Positions 25,548 through 36,371 of a stretch of DNA of 64,000 nucleotides are shown here, in pieces. Both the position numbers and the translations under genes were made by a program. Origin of the DNA: Perca fluviatilis (Eukaryota; Chordata; Actinopteri; Perciformes; Percidae); assembly GCF_010015445.1 (NCBI RefSeq), contig NC_053120.1, positions 8,958,114-9,022,113 on the forward strand, given 5' to 3'. The notes under the pieces are model-generated. The model made no database searches, was not told the origin of the DNA, and worked only from the letters and a program-made list of their open reading frames with translations. Positions within the stretch are counted from its first letter, which is position 1. Each line of letters begins with the position of its first letter.

Positions 25548-25770
25548 AGAGGGTCACATAGAGGAAAGGGCTTGGGCCTATTCCAGCGTGCATTGGGCAA
25601 ATTGCAGTACAAACACATGGATTAACATATTCATAATAAATCTTTCCTATGAGCTATTTGTAGTGTTAACCCACCTGAACCACATGTGGCAGGAAACACA
25701 AAAAGGCCATAATCAGGTTAGACACCTACGACCCTCTTGATGTGAGGCAACTGAGCCACCACGCCGCCCA
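25548..25770 (-). repeat. Degenerate repeat with GGCGGC..GGTGGCTCAGT head
   Basis: The minus strand starts GGGCGGCGTGGTGGCTCAGT and then TGCCTCACATCAAGAGGGTC. On the + strand, CTATTCCAGCGTGCATTGGG and AACCACATGTGGCAGGAAAC are decayed forms of blocks found in a very common fish repeat. No coding content is present. Boundaries are approximate. Confidence 0.5.
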
Positions 25771-26519
25771 TCAATAAGTCATAACCTCATTAATTTTGAG
25801 TCATTCTAATCATTACCATAAACAAATGAGTCCATTGCCAAGAGAATTAGCAGCCTCTCCCAGCTTCTACATTTTGTGTGCTAGCAGGTCAGAACTGGCA
25901 GGAAATCTTCTGGCTTGCCTATAATGCACACTAATTGCTTCAGGGTAGGACAAATACAAGCAGAGGACAGTTTCCATCCAACACACATGGTGTTTCTGGC
26001 AAGAGTATTCATAGAAAGGTGGATAGAAAAGTAATCTCCACCATTGTTTTTCCTTCAGTTAAACCAAAGAGTAAACAATTGTTAGTATTAATGCCAGACA
26101 GCGGGAAGGTAACACAGCTGTTGAACATCAATCAAAGATAAGGCATTAAAGGATAGTGCTCATTGTAGTAAAGAAGCAAATACTTTATTTGTCAGTGATA
26201 AAGTATAAGTATAGCGTTAGTGTTTTAGTATTTTTTATTAGACTATTAATAATTTTAAAAGCCCCAAAAAACAATTCCATTATAACATGCTATTTGCTAG
26301 ATTGATATAAATATTTAATAACAGGAGATAGCAATCACATCATTCTTTTTGTTTTTTTTGCTAAAAAACTTGACTTCCTGTGCCCCCCAAACCTCTGAAT
26401 CCAGACCTAGACCCTTGCCTTTTACAGAGGATTTATTAGGCTTTGTTGCACAATTAAACAAAATAATTACTCTTTATTATTAAGCAGGCTAGATTTCATA
26501 TTAAAGAGTCATTCTTTAT
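25771..26519. other. Unclassified non-coding sequence
   Basis: No gene or repeat family is recognised. Confidence 0.55.
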
Positions 26520-26650
26520 TCATCCAAGTCAATATTTGGTAGAGTCACTTTTGACAGCAATAACAACCATGAGTCTGTATGAATCAGTCTGTATTAGCTT
26601 TGCACATCTGGACAATTTTTTTCCACCATTCTTCTCCTGTCCTCTGTAAA
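26520..26650. repeat. Short degenerate interspersed-repeat fragment
   Basis: The words ATTTGGTAGAGTCACTTTTG, ACAGCAATAACAACC and AGCTTTGCACATCTGGA in this order resemble a common fish repeat whose class I do not know. The fragment is worn and has no ends. Confidence 0.4.
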
Positions 26651-27964
26651 ACTGGATTCACTCCAACGAATGTCTGAGTCTGCTGTCTGCTGTCGATAAC
26701 ACATCTAAAAGCCTCTATAAGGACGTGGAAAGATTAAAACCAAACGGCTGTGACCATTGTGGTCGTCGGGAGTGAGACAACAAAGTCCGAGGTCAAAGTA
26801 GAACAGATGAGAAGCCAGTCAGTGCCGGATCAGCTCTGATACAAGTTGCACCTGTAGAGCTGAAGGCTGTCACGATCAAAGCAGCACAGAGAAAGGAGAG
26901 CGTGAAGCATCATCAGGTCAGCGCACAAAAGTGTGGCAGCAGTCACACAAAGAATTTCAAGCTGGAATAAACGCTACGGAGAAAAAAAAAGAAACAGCAT
27001 GAGCCAGTGGTTTGTAATGCAGATTTTACTAGGTTTGTCAGTCGGCAAACAAAAGTGAACATTAAAATTGTCCCTCTTTATTTATAGGTAAAAAAGAGAA
27101 TGAAAAACAATGACACCCTCTGTGTATGTAAAATAACAACATATTGACACATTTAGAGCTACACTAAATGGATATAATATAGACCCTCTGATCTACAGCT
27201 AAACCCATTGTTGTGTGAATGATTTATAGAATGCTGTTAAGTGCTTAAGTGCTAAAGGAATGACCCAATCTTCTCATGGCACCTTGGTTACTTTAGATTA
27301 GGACCCTGTTCATCAGACTGAGCAGTCTCTCTGCCTGGAGGATGATGTGGGCCACGTGGAGTGAACATCAAGCACCAAGCATAGCAACGCTCTGCCAAAC
27401 ACCGCATTCAGAGCTCTCAAATTCAATTCTCGTTTTAGTTTACAATTTTTTTTGTTGTTTCAACAAGTCTCAACATATGCTTTCTTTATATAGAGATTAC
27501 ATTAAGGCACAAAACAACTCCGCCCCATATGGTAACGATGATGTGCAAACCTCTTAAATTCAGGCAGATTCTGGTGGCGGTGACAGTGGTGGTATCTGTT
27601 TTTATTTCCTTCTGCCTCATCTGTCTCATCGCTCAACATCTCATCCTTTCTTCTTTGTGTTGGGCCTTTTGTTTCCACCTGAGCCACAGGAAAACGTTGC
27701 TACAGGCAGCTGTGCCAGCTGTCAAAAAACAGCAGCAAGAGCAGCAACAACAATGTATCACATACTTTAGATTGGCACCTGTCAAAAAATTGTTACTGCA
27801 TGACATTGCCAACGTTGGCATCTGAATTGAAATTCCCCATCCAACCAAGCCATACTCTATATGGTATGTAACAACAAACTATTTCCTACAAGAACTTTTT
27901 ATTTTATTTTGAAAGTATTTCAAAGTAATAATAATGATGACATGATTTATCTGTTACAAAAGCT
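26651..27964. other. Unclassified non-coding sequence
   Basis: No gene or repeat family is recognised. A short CAG/CAA-rich patch at about 27728-27753 gives a glutamine run in one frame but has no gene context. Confidence 0.5.
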
Positions 27965-28997
27965 ATTAGATTTAGAGACATATCGTACCATCTCTATGCG
28001 GATGATATCCAACTTTACTGTTCTTTTAAGGAAACTGAGTTCTCCAAACTGTCATCTTTAATAAACTGTTTGTCTAGTATCAAACAGTGGTTATGTGACA
28101 ACTTTCTGCTTTTGAACTCAGAAAAAACAGAAACTCTAATTATTGCCCCTGAAAGTCGTATCCCTGAGATAAAGCATCATATTGGGGACTTAGGCTCGTC
28201 TGTCCAGCGCAGTCTCAGGAGCTTAGGTGTGGTTTTTGACTCAGCTATGTCGTTGGATCACCACTCTAAATTATTAGTTAGGAACTGTTTCTTCCACCTG
28301 AGAAATATCTCTAAGTTAAGACCACTTGTCACTAAGGACGCATTAGTGATAGATATAATTCATGCTTTCATTTCTTCACGCTTAGATTACTGTAACAGTC
28401 TTTTTACTTTCTGAGTAAGAATCAGCTTTATCGTCTCCAGACTGTTCAGAACTCTGCTGCAAGGCTTCTAATGCACATTAACAAAAGAGCACACATCACG
28501 CCTGTTTTAGCAGCACTTCACTGGTTACCAGTCCAGTATAGAATTCAATTTAAAATTCTTGTCATTACTTTCAGAGCCTTGCACGGTCAAGTTCCTTTCT
28601 ACATCTCTGATTTGATACAGCTACATACCCCCACCCGTAGTCTGAGATCATTAGGTCAGATGCTATTAGTGGTTCCCCGCACTAATTTTAAAACTAGAGG
28701 GGATCGGTCATTCCAAGCAGTGGCTCCTGGGCTGTGGAATGACTTGCCTCTCTCGCTACGTTGTGTGGATTCTGTCGAATCTTTTAAAAAGCAGCTGAAG
28801 ACTCTGCTGTTCAAGCAGGCTTTTACTTAGTCGATGGGTTTTTTATGGTTGTTTGTTATATTTTCTATTTGTATTTCAATGTGCTCGTATTGTGACTTCT
28901 TGTGTTGAATTGCATTTCATTGTGAAGCACTTTGTGATTTTTATCTGTGAAAGGTGCTATACAAATACATTTTACTTACTTACTTACTTACTTAGAT
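27965..28997 (+). pseudogene. 5'-truncated L2-type LINE, reverse transcriptase end and 3' tail
   Basis: The coding remnant begins at the polymerase active site: YHLYADDIQLY at about 27989-28021 holds the YADD catalytic box. It continues through NFLLLNSEKTETLI and HAFISSRLDYCNSLF. After a one-base deletion near 28410-28415 (frame change) it goes on with QTVQNSAARLL, ITPVLAALHWLPVQYRIQFK, the GDRSFQAVAPGLWNDLPLSL block and ends LKTLLFKQAFT at 28828. This order is that of the L2/Jockey-like group. The untranslated tail (AAGCACTTTGTGATTTTTAT, GGTGCTATACAAATA) and a terminal (TTAC)n run at about 28967-28995 complete a typical 3' end. It is 5'-truncated, as is usual for target-primed insertion, and one frameshift kills it. 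Confidence 0.9.
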
Positions 28998-29487
28998 GTT
29001 TTAGCTTAGCATCAGTTCATCAGATGTACTGTTACACAGTAGCAACAAAAATGAACAAACATTTGTAAAGACTTGTAAGATTTGTATTTTCTAACTTCTT
29101 ATCTTCTATTGTTTTTTCTTTTTCTTTCTTTCTATCTTTTAATCACGTGTGATATCATAATTAAACATTAAACGGGTAAGTAAGCGATGCAAAGATTTGT
29201 TGATATTTGAACTCAACTGCCAAACAAATACAACCACCCCCCTTCAGAAGTTCCGCCCCCCAGATTCATGGACAGATAACTACTGTACAAACAATCTTGA
29301 GAGAAAATAAAATATATAAAAACATAATTCAAACTGATGCGCGCACTGGCGACACACGGCTCAAGAAGCCGACAAATAGCCGATATGTAATTCCCTCCCA
29401 TTAAAATATATATATTTAATAAAAATACCCATCAGGGAGTGTTAACAGGGTTGTCGGTCTATAAATGTTTTAACTTTTATGAGCGCA
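28998..29487. other. Unclassified non-coding sequence
   Basis: No gene or repeat family is recognised. Confidence 0.55.
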
Positions 29488-29541
29488 CCCCTCTCTCCCC
29501 CTCTCTCTCTCTCTCCCCCCCCCTCTCTCTCTCTCTCTCTC
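29488..29541. repeat. (CT)n / C-rich low-complexity tract
   Basis: Almost pure CT dinucleotides with C-runs. The polypyrimidine tract directly abuts the repeat starting at 29542. Confidence 0.85.
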
Positions 29542-29815
29542 TGCACCGAGCTCCGCCTGATCTTCTAAAGAACGGTGACGCCGTTATCAATCGAGTATTG
29601 ATTGGTCAGTAGGCGGTTCTTTTACACCGGTTGATTTCTGATCTCCAACTTAACCTGCTCCCGACCAGGTTAGGCGTTCAGCATAAGTTACCATGGCGAT
29701 TGAACCCGGTAACAACTAATCCACCGTCGTGGTACAGAAAACCCTGGTTTGAACCTTAAGTTGGCTCGTTAACGCCATATCCTGCTTCGTAGTACAGGCC
29801 TCAGGCAACATTTCC
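29542..29815. repeat. Interspersed repeat of a fish family, class unknown
   Basis: The blocks CCGGTTGATTTCTGATCTCC, AAGTTACCATGGCGATTGAA, GGTAACAACTAATCCACC and ACAGAAAACCCTGGTTTGAA match a non-coding repeat that I associate with perch-like fish genomes. It is richer in CpG than its surroundings. The ends are not resolved. Confidence 0.5.
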
Positions 29816-30080
29816 TCTATGACAACAGCAACACTGTAAACCAGTGACATTGTGCTACAGTGCAGCTTAGTGGTTAAAACAAAGAGAACTTTTTACTTTT
29901 TAAAGGTACAAAGCCTACATTTCTAAACTAATTCCCAGTAAAAGTTAGATTTTTTTTCACAAACACACAGTTTTTTTCTCAAAAACTGGAGAAGGATACT
30001 TCCTCTAAGGATTATCTGGTTTTACTGTGGTGTCTGTTTTGTTTTTGTTATGGGTTGGGCATTTTGGTTCTGTGTGGTCT

Positions 30081-30488
30081 TATGCTATGTTTACACGTGG
30101 CCGGCTATTTTCATAAACGGACATTTCAACCTCTTGGTTTTCAGAAAAGTGTTCGTTTATATGTACCTGTGTATATATGCCGTCAATGCAGTCAAGAGCA
30201 CGCCAGACCTGTAGGTGGCAGTGTAACGAGAAGCTCAAGCCCACGTTAGCCAATCAGAATCCCGACAATAGCAACAACAGCAACCAATCACGTCCTCTTT
30301 CTCTCTCAGCTGCCTAAACCTCCGTTTGTCTCAGTTTACATGCAAACATGCAAACGAAGATTTAAAAAATCTCCACTTTGGCCGGAGTTTTTACAAATAA
30401 TCCTTGATAAAAACAGGGTTTTCATGTAAATGAGAGGCCAAACCGCAGGAAAATATCTGCGTCTTCCCTTCGTGTAAACGGGGCCTTA
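30081..30488. mobile_element. Miniature DNA transposon with GTTTACACG ends
   Basis: The left end reads TATGTTTACACGTGG, and the complement of the right end reads GGCCCCGTTTACACGAAGG. This is an imperfect terminal inverted repeat sharing GTTTACACG. Internal blocks include CAGTTTACATGCAAACATG, and no coding sequence is present. A target duplication is not evident. The superfamily is unassigned, and hAT-like is a guess. Confidence 0.55.
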
Positions 30489-30519
30489 TTTTGGTAATCA
30501 GTTTTTTCTGTTTTGTATT

Positions 30520-30900
30520 ATTGCCCTAATGTGTTTCACCTGTTTCCCAGCCTTGTGTCACCTGTGTTGTGTTTCCTCATTAGCCTGTATATTTAGCCTG
30601 TGTATTTAGTCGTAGTGTTTCCCCTTGTCCTTTGTCAGATCATTGTGTCTTGTAGCCATTTTTGTATTCCCGTGTGTTTTGTCTCCAGTTTGTATTTCAG
30701 TTTTGTTTGTCTTCACCGTTCGTGTTTAGTTTGTTTTTCTTGGACTTTATGTTAGGATTCCCGTTTTGCCTGCTTGCTTACAGGACTCTTTTGGTTTTAG
30801 TGCTTTTTCTTAGTTAATTAAAACATCTAAACTATCCTCAGTTTCTGCCTCTGCATTTTGGATCTGCATTTTCTCCAGCCATCACTACCAGTTTTCCTCA
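30520..30900 (+). repeat. Probable LTR-retrotransposon LTR fragment
   Basis: A T/G-rich stretch with repeated TGTGTT and CCTGTGT words leads to an ATTAAA-type polyadenylation signal (TTAATTAAAAC near 30815). This is followed by TTTCTGCCTCTGCATTTTGG, which is how certain fish gypsy-type LTRs end. No internal coding region flanks it, so it could be a solo LTR or a 3' remnant. Clean TG...CA ends and a 5-bp duplication were not found. Confidence 0.4.
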
Positions 30901-31129
30901 TGTTGAAATGCAATTAGATGAGTTGTATTTGATGTGTGTGCTTGTTCGATTTGCTAAATGATTTAAATGAAAACCCCAAATTTATAACCGCTTCGGAAAC
31001 ACTTTAAATATCTAAGACATAACTGTTTCAAAGTGTTTTGGATTAACTTTCATCTGCAAACTCCACACAATGTACAGACTTATTTATCAAAGGTAATCAA
31101 TTATTTGGCACATTCCTAGGCTGTTAAGA

Positions 31130-31645
31130 CAATCTATATTTACACAGAATGGATCTGGCTTTTTCCCTTCCCTTTTTTGTGTTATATATCATTTTTGTGC
31201 ACGTTAAAAGGTGAAAAAGCCTAAAGTCCACCCCAAAGAGACTTACCATCTTCCAGAGAAAACACTGTTCACCAACTGCTCCAAACTGCTCTATTGTAGT
31301 CCAGCCTTTACTTCCGTGATAAAAATGCGTCACTTTGTAACACACGTTATAATGCTCGCCTAGCTGCTAGCGTGGCACGCCCTCATACTCCCTCATACAT
31401 GCTTCTGAGTGGCTAGCAATGCTTACTGCACATGTGCGACTCCCAACAAAGATGGGACAGAAATGTGATGCCTCACTCGGTAGCTAAGACAGAGCTCAAC
31501 ACACAGGGTGAAAAGAGGAGCTGCAGCAATGTGTAGGAGAACAAAATTATAGTGTTTTTTGAAAATTAAACCCCATAAACCAATTTTGGTACAACCTTTA
31601 AATACAATTATGAACCTGAAAATGAGCATAATATGAGCACTTTAA
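31130..31645 (-). mobile_element. TTAA-target miniature transposon, left end lost
   Basis: The right boundary reads GCATAATATGAGCACT followed by TTAA, so on the minus strand the element starts TTAA-AGTGCTCATATTATG. Internal minus-strand blocks (GTTGTACCAAAATTGG, TTTCACCCTGTGTGTTGAGC, TGTTGGGAGTCGCACATG) match a familiar non-coding fish repeat. The other terminus, expected to repeat the same end, is missing or eroded near 31130. No transposase remnant is present. Confidence 0.65.
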
Positions 31646-32599
31646 AGAATTGTTTCTTGAAACACATCACACCTCATTCCTTTACATTCAGTCAGTATGA
31701 CAGTATGACTTGTTTCCACTTTAAAAACCATTCATGTTAGGTTTACATTAAATTAACATGAAAATGTGTCTTGCATTTAGGTAACGTTTGTATTCATGAA
31801 AAAATATACTGTACATTCTATTGACCTCAAGGTAAATATGTTGACAGTTTGATATAGGAGGAAAATCTGTTTTGTCATGTTACATTCACTGCTCATGAAA
31901 TTTCACTGTGCGGCAAAAGGAAGTTATATCGTTAAAAAAATGTTTTCTGATGTCATTCTTTTTCTTGAATTGAAACATCTTGATATTTTTTAATAGCAAT
32001 TCACTCATAACATCAAATATCCATGAATGTAGATTTAACCTCTGGAGACAGTACGCTAAAAAAAAACTTTAAGAACAGAACATTAATTGCGTGTTGAATT
32101 AAAAACGTGTTTTGCATAAAATGTTTTATTTGTCTAATGGGATCTATTTTGCCTTTTGAGATACTACTGCACTACTTTGTCAGCACAAATAAGCACATTG
32201 TTGAGAGTAAGCGTCATTGAGCATGCTCCTCTGGGGCTTTTATGTTCAGCATCAGCACAAAGTGATTTATTCTCATATTTAGGGTCAGTCCAGATTTTCA
32301 ACCTGCATCAGGAGTTTACCATTTTTAAAACTTTTAACAAATGCAGGTGCATCTGCCTCACTGATAATGAACACAGGGGGCCCACATTCAGTGGAGGTGT
32401 TCGAAGACGATAATAGGCCTACACACCGTATGTACACCGAAATTATTAAATCCAGATGCCAATGTAGTCATTATGGTCATTATTATTATTCACATTAATT
32501 TGAGCAACAAGTATACCAACAAGTGTAATGTCTGGTCAACACATCAGGCTTCTTTGCACCAGTCACAGTCATGCATATGTGCAAAAAAAGATTTTAGAA
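31646..32599. other. Unclassified non-coding sequence
   Basis: AT-rich sequence, with no gene or repeat family recognised. Confidence 0.55.
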
Positions 32600-32882
32600 T
32601 GTAAATGGACTGTATTTATATAGCGCTTTTCTAGTCTTAACAACTACTTAAAGCACTTAATGCACAGAGTACCAGAACCATTCACCATTCACACACTGTG
32701 GCCGAGGTTGCTGTACAAGGGGCCACCTGCTCATCAGATGAACATTCACACACAATAACACTGCGATGGTGCAGCATCGGGAGCAATTTCAGGGTTCAGT
32801 GTCTTGCCCAAGGGCCAGGGATGGAACCACCAACCTTCTAATTGGTAGGCAACCGCTCTACCACCTGAGCCACAGCCACCCC
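32600..32882 (-). mobile_element. tRNA-headed SINE, longer copy
   Basis: On the minus strand the head GGCTGTGGCTCAGGTGGTAG with GCGGTTGCC and later GGTTGGTGGTTCCATCC resembles A and B promoter boxes of a tRNA-derived SINE. The body carries GTGTGAATGGTGAATGGTTC, and the far end has AGCGCTATATAAATACAG-type sequence. The same family appears at 51858-52084, also on the minus strand. It is therefore transposed material and not a tRNA gene. Confidence 0.75.
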
Positions 32883-33910
32883 AGGAATGATATGATGTAC
32901 AATAACAGCACTGGCAATTTACTTTTTGAGATGCTGTGGTGGTGAAAGGCTGTCAGTGATGGAACAGCCATCATCATCAGTGAGCCCGACAGGCAGGGGA
33001 GAGGTTTGTCCATCCTTGAAACTCAGATCAACTTTTTAATGAACATAGGGCGGTGCAGAGAGCTATCTCGGGGTCTACTTTAATACGTCATAATGTAGAA
33101 TGTTGTTTTTTTATTTTCTTTATTTAAAGTTGAAATTATACTACAATAATGGCATGGCAACATACTACATAATGGGGTGAAACAGCAATAAAGAATAAGG
33201 AATTAGAAATTAAAAATGTGTATTATTACACTATTACTAATCACACAAGACTGTGTCCTTGAAATTACTTTTATATATTGCTAATTTGCAACAGCAAACA
33301 GCATTTTGAGGGAAAGGTAATGCAGCCCCGATTACCTTTAATGTTTTTAACAAATTCATCTGGCAATTTCCAAAATGTTGATACAAAAAGTTTTCTTTTA
33401 TTTCACTTATAATATCCAATAAAATGTAAATTTTATTTGTAATTTCCAGGAGACAAGTTTGAGTACAGTATATGTCAAGTTATTTCTTTATACTAAAAGA
33501 TTAAAGTTAAGATAAAAAGACTGTTCCCACAACTAATCGAGACAAGATTCTTTTTTATGTCTTTTACTTTTTTACCTTAAATGTCAAAGTACTTGTAGGA
33601 GCGTTTTTCAAAACTGCTGTCTGTTAATGTTAATTGCTAATGAGGTTTTAAAATAAATCTGAAATACCATCCTCAGATCCGCTGTTGCTTCTGTCCGCCT
33701 ACTGGTTCAAATTGTGTGAACACAATTTGCAGCCTAAGCGTTCAGTCTTACAGCTTTATCACAACATTGCTCCTGCAAATATCTTTTGTTTCCCCAAACA
33801 TTTCTAAATGAGCATTAGAAAACCTCAGTTCAAGCAGCTGATGTGACAAAATGCACAGCATTCCTACTGGTGTATTTACTTTGTATACATTCTTTCACTG
33901 TAAATGTTAA
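32883..33910. other. Unclassified non-coding sequence
   Basis: No gene or repeat family is recognised. Confidence 0.55.
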
Positions 33911-34289
33911 TTAAAGCTATAGTGCGTAGTTTCTGTCGCCCCCATGAGGAATTTTAAGTAATGACAACAAAACTGTCGGCGCGTCCACATGATATAAGCC
34001 TTCTGTGATCGCGCACCACCACCACCCCTCCTCCACACAGTTGCTAGTACCCAAGAAGGACATGGAGGATTAAAAAAACATGATAGACTCTTCAGAAGAG
34101 GTCATTATCTTCAGTCTAACTTCTGCACAGGAAAGTTACCGGACGACACAGTGTTCTGAACATAGCGATACTGAGAAATACAGAGAGAGTTTATAGAGCC
34201 GATAGTCTTAATTAGCTTTCTATCAACTCATCTGGCAATGGCTTGATTGTAACGGACGTTCATTAATATCAAAAAGTTACACAATAAAG
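33911..34289 (+). mobile_element. TTAA-target miniature transposon (GTGCGTAG family), copy 1, interrupted
   Basis: TTAA at 33911-33914 is followed by the end AGCTATAGTGCGTAGT. The element runs to CAATAAAG at 34289, where a hAT miniature (34290-34713) interrupts it 2 bases before its expected AGCT terminus; the last CT lies at 34722-34723. An inverted second copy at 62362-63036 matches along the whole length. The word TTCATTAATATCAAAAAG at 34260-34277 is the intact, uninserted version of the site where the second copy carries another transposon. No coding capacity is present. Confidence 0.85.
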
Positions 34290-34713
34290 TAGAGATGTTC
34301 TGATAGCAGTATCGGTATCGGCTCCGATACTGCCTAAACGGTATCGGGAAGTACTGGAGTTATGCACCGATCTGATACCACGTAATAAAGCCCTAAAGAA
34401 AATCTACGTTAAAGTAGTTTATTTATGTTCTTTTTCCGTTATAACTGACTGTCAAACTGCATAATAAAAGAAAGTTCTGTGGCATTCATTGTTTGTGTTT
34501 GTTCATGTTTCACAAAGAGTTTAACCTGAGCCAGACCGACAACAAAGATAGAAATCATATCGCATCCATACAGGGATAGTAGTATACAGTTGTTAAAACA
34601 TAATAAAATATATGACACACTGGTATCGGATCGGTACTCGGTATCGGCCGATACGCAAGTTCAGGTATCGGAATCGGTATCGGGAAGCAAAAAAAGGTAT
34701 CGGGCCACCTCTA
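34290..34713. mobile_element. hAT-type miniature transposon with TATCGG repeats
   Basis: The ends are TAGAGATGTTCTGATA and the complement of TAGAGGTGGCCCGATACC. Flanks CAATAAAG (34282-34289) and CACTAAAG (34714-34721) are an 8-bp target duplication with one mismatch, as expected for hAT. Both subterminal zones are crowded with GTATCGG and its complement, including the palindrome GTATCGGCCGATAC at about 34641-34654; these are likely transposase-binding sites. It has no open frame. It lies inside the TTAA-type element at 33911-34289. Confidence 0.85.
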
Positions 34714-34734
34714 CACTAAAGCTTCTATTAAAGC

Positions 34735-35461
34735 TAAAGATCTGAATATCACCAATTTACTCTTAAATTGTTCTTCATCTTGCTTAATAATTTGTCATCT
34801 GATTGCCCTGACTGGCTCATGCAATAGGACTGTGAATACAAGATAGGCACATAACTATCAGATGATGAGGTTTTATATTTTAACTGATTGATGATGTAGC
34901 ATAAAGAAGGTCACACTTTCTGGGAATATAACAAATTGTCACAGATAGTTTATAGAAAACATAAATCGCTGTCCTCTACATTTGTCCTCTGCAGTTTCTT
35001 GAGTGAATTTTCGGTGAATTTCCCATTCACTCTCCCTGCCCGGGCCTATTTTTCATCTTCATTTCACAGATGTAGCATCAAAAGTAGTTTTTCTGTGTCC
35101 ATTAAGCTTTTAATGCTGAGGAAACAACCCATTGGCTCACAGCAATGTCCACTACACTGTGCATTACCTGTGACCCTTCTCTGCTGGACCGCTCTCCCGC
35201 TGTGATTTTCTGAGTTGAAAGGTACAGACTTAACAGGCTCTTCATAGAGGCCAAAAAAATGGGTGTCGTTGAATTTGACATCTCGGTCGTGATAAAAGAG
35301 AACTACTTCCCTACCAGTGTGCAGGATTTTATCTACAAAATAAGTACAGATCTGTAGTGGCTTTGAGAGCAACCAGAGAGATGCATTTCTGTTATAAAGA
35401 AAAGTTTAATACAACATATTTTAACCCGGAGATTTCCGTTAAACATTAATGATTCTCAAAC
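34735..35461. other. Non-coding sequence upstream of the kinase exon
   Basis: If the kinase exon is live, this is intron. I see no upstream kinase-gene exon and no recognised repeat. The last 90 bases lack a strong pyrimidine tract. Confidence 0.5.
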
Positions 35462-35566
35462 ATGGCCAAACTTCAGGACATGATGGTCATGAGGAACTTG
35501 CTCTCCATAGGAAAGATTCTTGGAGAGGGTGAATTTGGCTCCGTGGTGGAGGGACATTTACGTCAG
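35462..35566 (+). CDS. mertk: Single exon of a MERTK-like receptor tyrosine kinase (glycine-rich loop)
   Basis: Thirty-five codons read [14 protein letters not shown], then [29 protein letters not shown] (codons 21-28) is the GxGxFGxV ATP-binding loop that starts a protein kinase domain, and [19 protein letters not shown] is characteristic of TAM receptors. RNLL and GKIL favour MERTK over AXL and TYRO3. MERTK is a single-pass receptor that binds GAS6/PROS1 and drives uptake of dying cells. The exon stops at CAG followed by GT at 35567 (GTTTGG, a weak donor), at the same point after LxQ where I would expect a phase-0 boundary. Upstream, an in-frame TGA at 35450-35452 closes the frame, and the only AG between it and the conserved part is the CAG at 35474-35476. 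That gives either an exon starting at GAC 35477 (90 bp), or an unusual acceptor that keeps the conserved KLQ. No other kinase exon is recognisable within 64 kb, so this may be one exon of a very long gene or an orphan duplicate. Confidence 0.8.
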
Positions 35567-36371
35567 GTTTGGCCTGAAAAAGCTCAACACTAATCCGTAT
35601 TCAGGAAACATTGTTTTTGACATTAAAAAGTAAAACATATTTCATCAGCCTTGTTAGCAGAGAGCAAAGCAGTAAAAGAGGTGTTTTAAGAATGAAATGT
35701 GTGATAATATGAGCCTTTCAGACAGAGGTGACAAATCCAGTTTCTACTGGGAAACAAACAAAATGTTGCAGGGGGTGAACACACAGATCCTCAAGTGAAA
35801 GCGTAATTACGTTAAATAATGTGCAATCATGCCAAGCTCCTCTCTCCCTCTGTGTCTACCCCCCCTCCCCCCAAAACCATCCTAAATCAGTTTTGTATGA
35901 ATGTGTAATTATTTTTGCTGCACAGAGAGAGAGAAAAACAAACAATTGGCATCCTGCAATTTGTTTTCTCGTTTGAAGGCAGCACACATCTGAAAGCGGG
36001 GTCTGTGTGACGGCAGCCAGCATTGTCGCCAAACATTCCAAATATGCTGGCACTTGGTTGTGTTCCTTCTCGCCGTCGCTGACATCTGTAAGTCTCCAGT
36101 GCTTCACTGAACAAAGACCATTTGCAGAGGGAAAGATAACAAAATGGGCCTTTTGCTTCATATAAGGTGATTGTGTTCTGCTATGCAGCAATCAATTTAA
36201 AATAATTACAGTCTTCATTGAGCCGAGGTGGTTGTTGTGGTTATTTGATATTGTGGCTCTTGATTAGTACAGCTCTCTTGACTTCAGGAGAACCTGGGCC
36301 ATGTTCAGCCCCGACAAAACAACACGTTTTAAAAAAAAATCTGTGTTGAACACACTGTTGTGTGCGCAAGC
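35567..36371. other. Non-coding sequence downstream of the kinase exon
   Basis: It begins with the GT of the putative donor. I see no following kinase exon (expected to encode the VAVKTMK lysine). A C-rich patch lies near 35858-35876. Confidence 0.5.
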
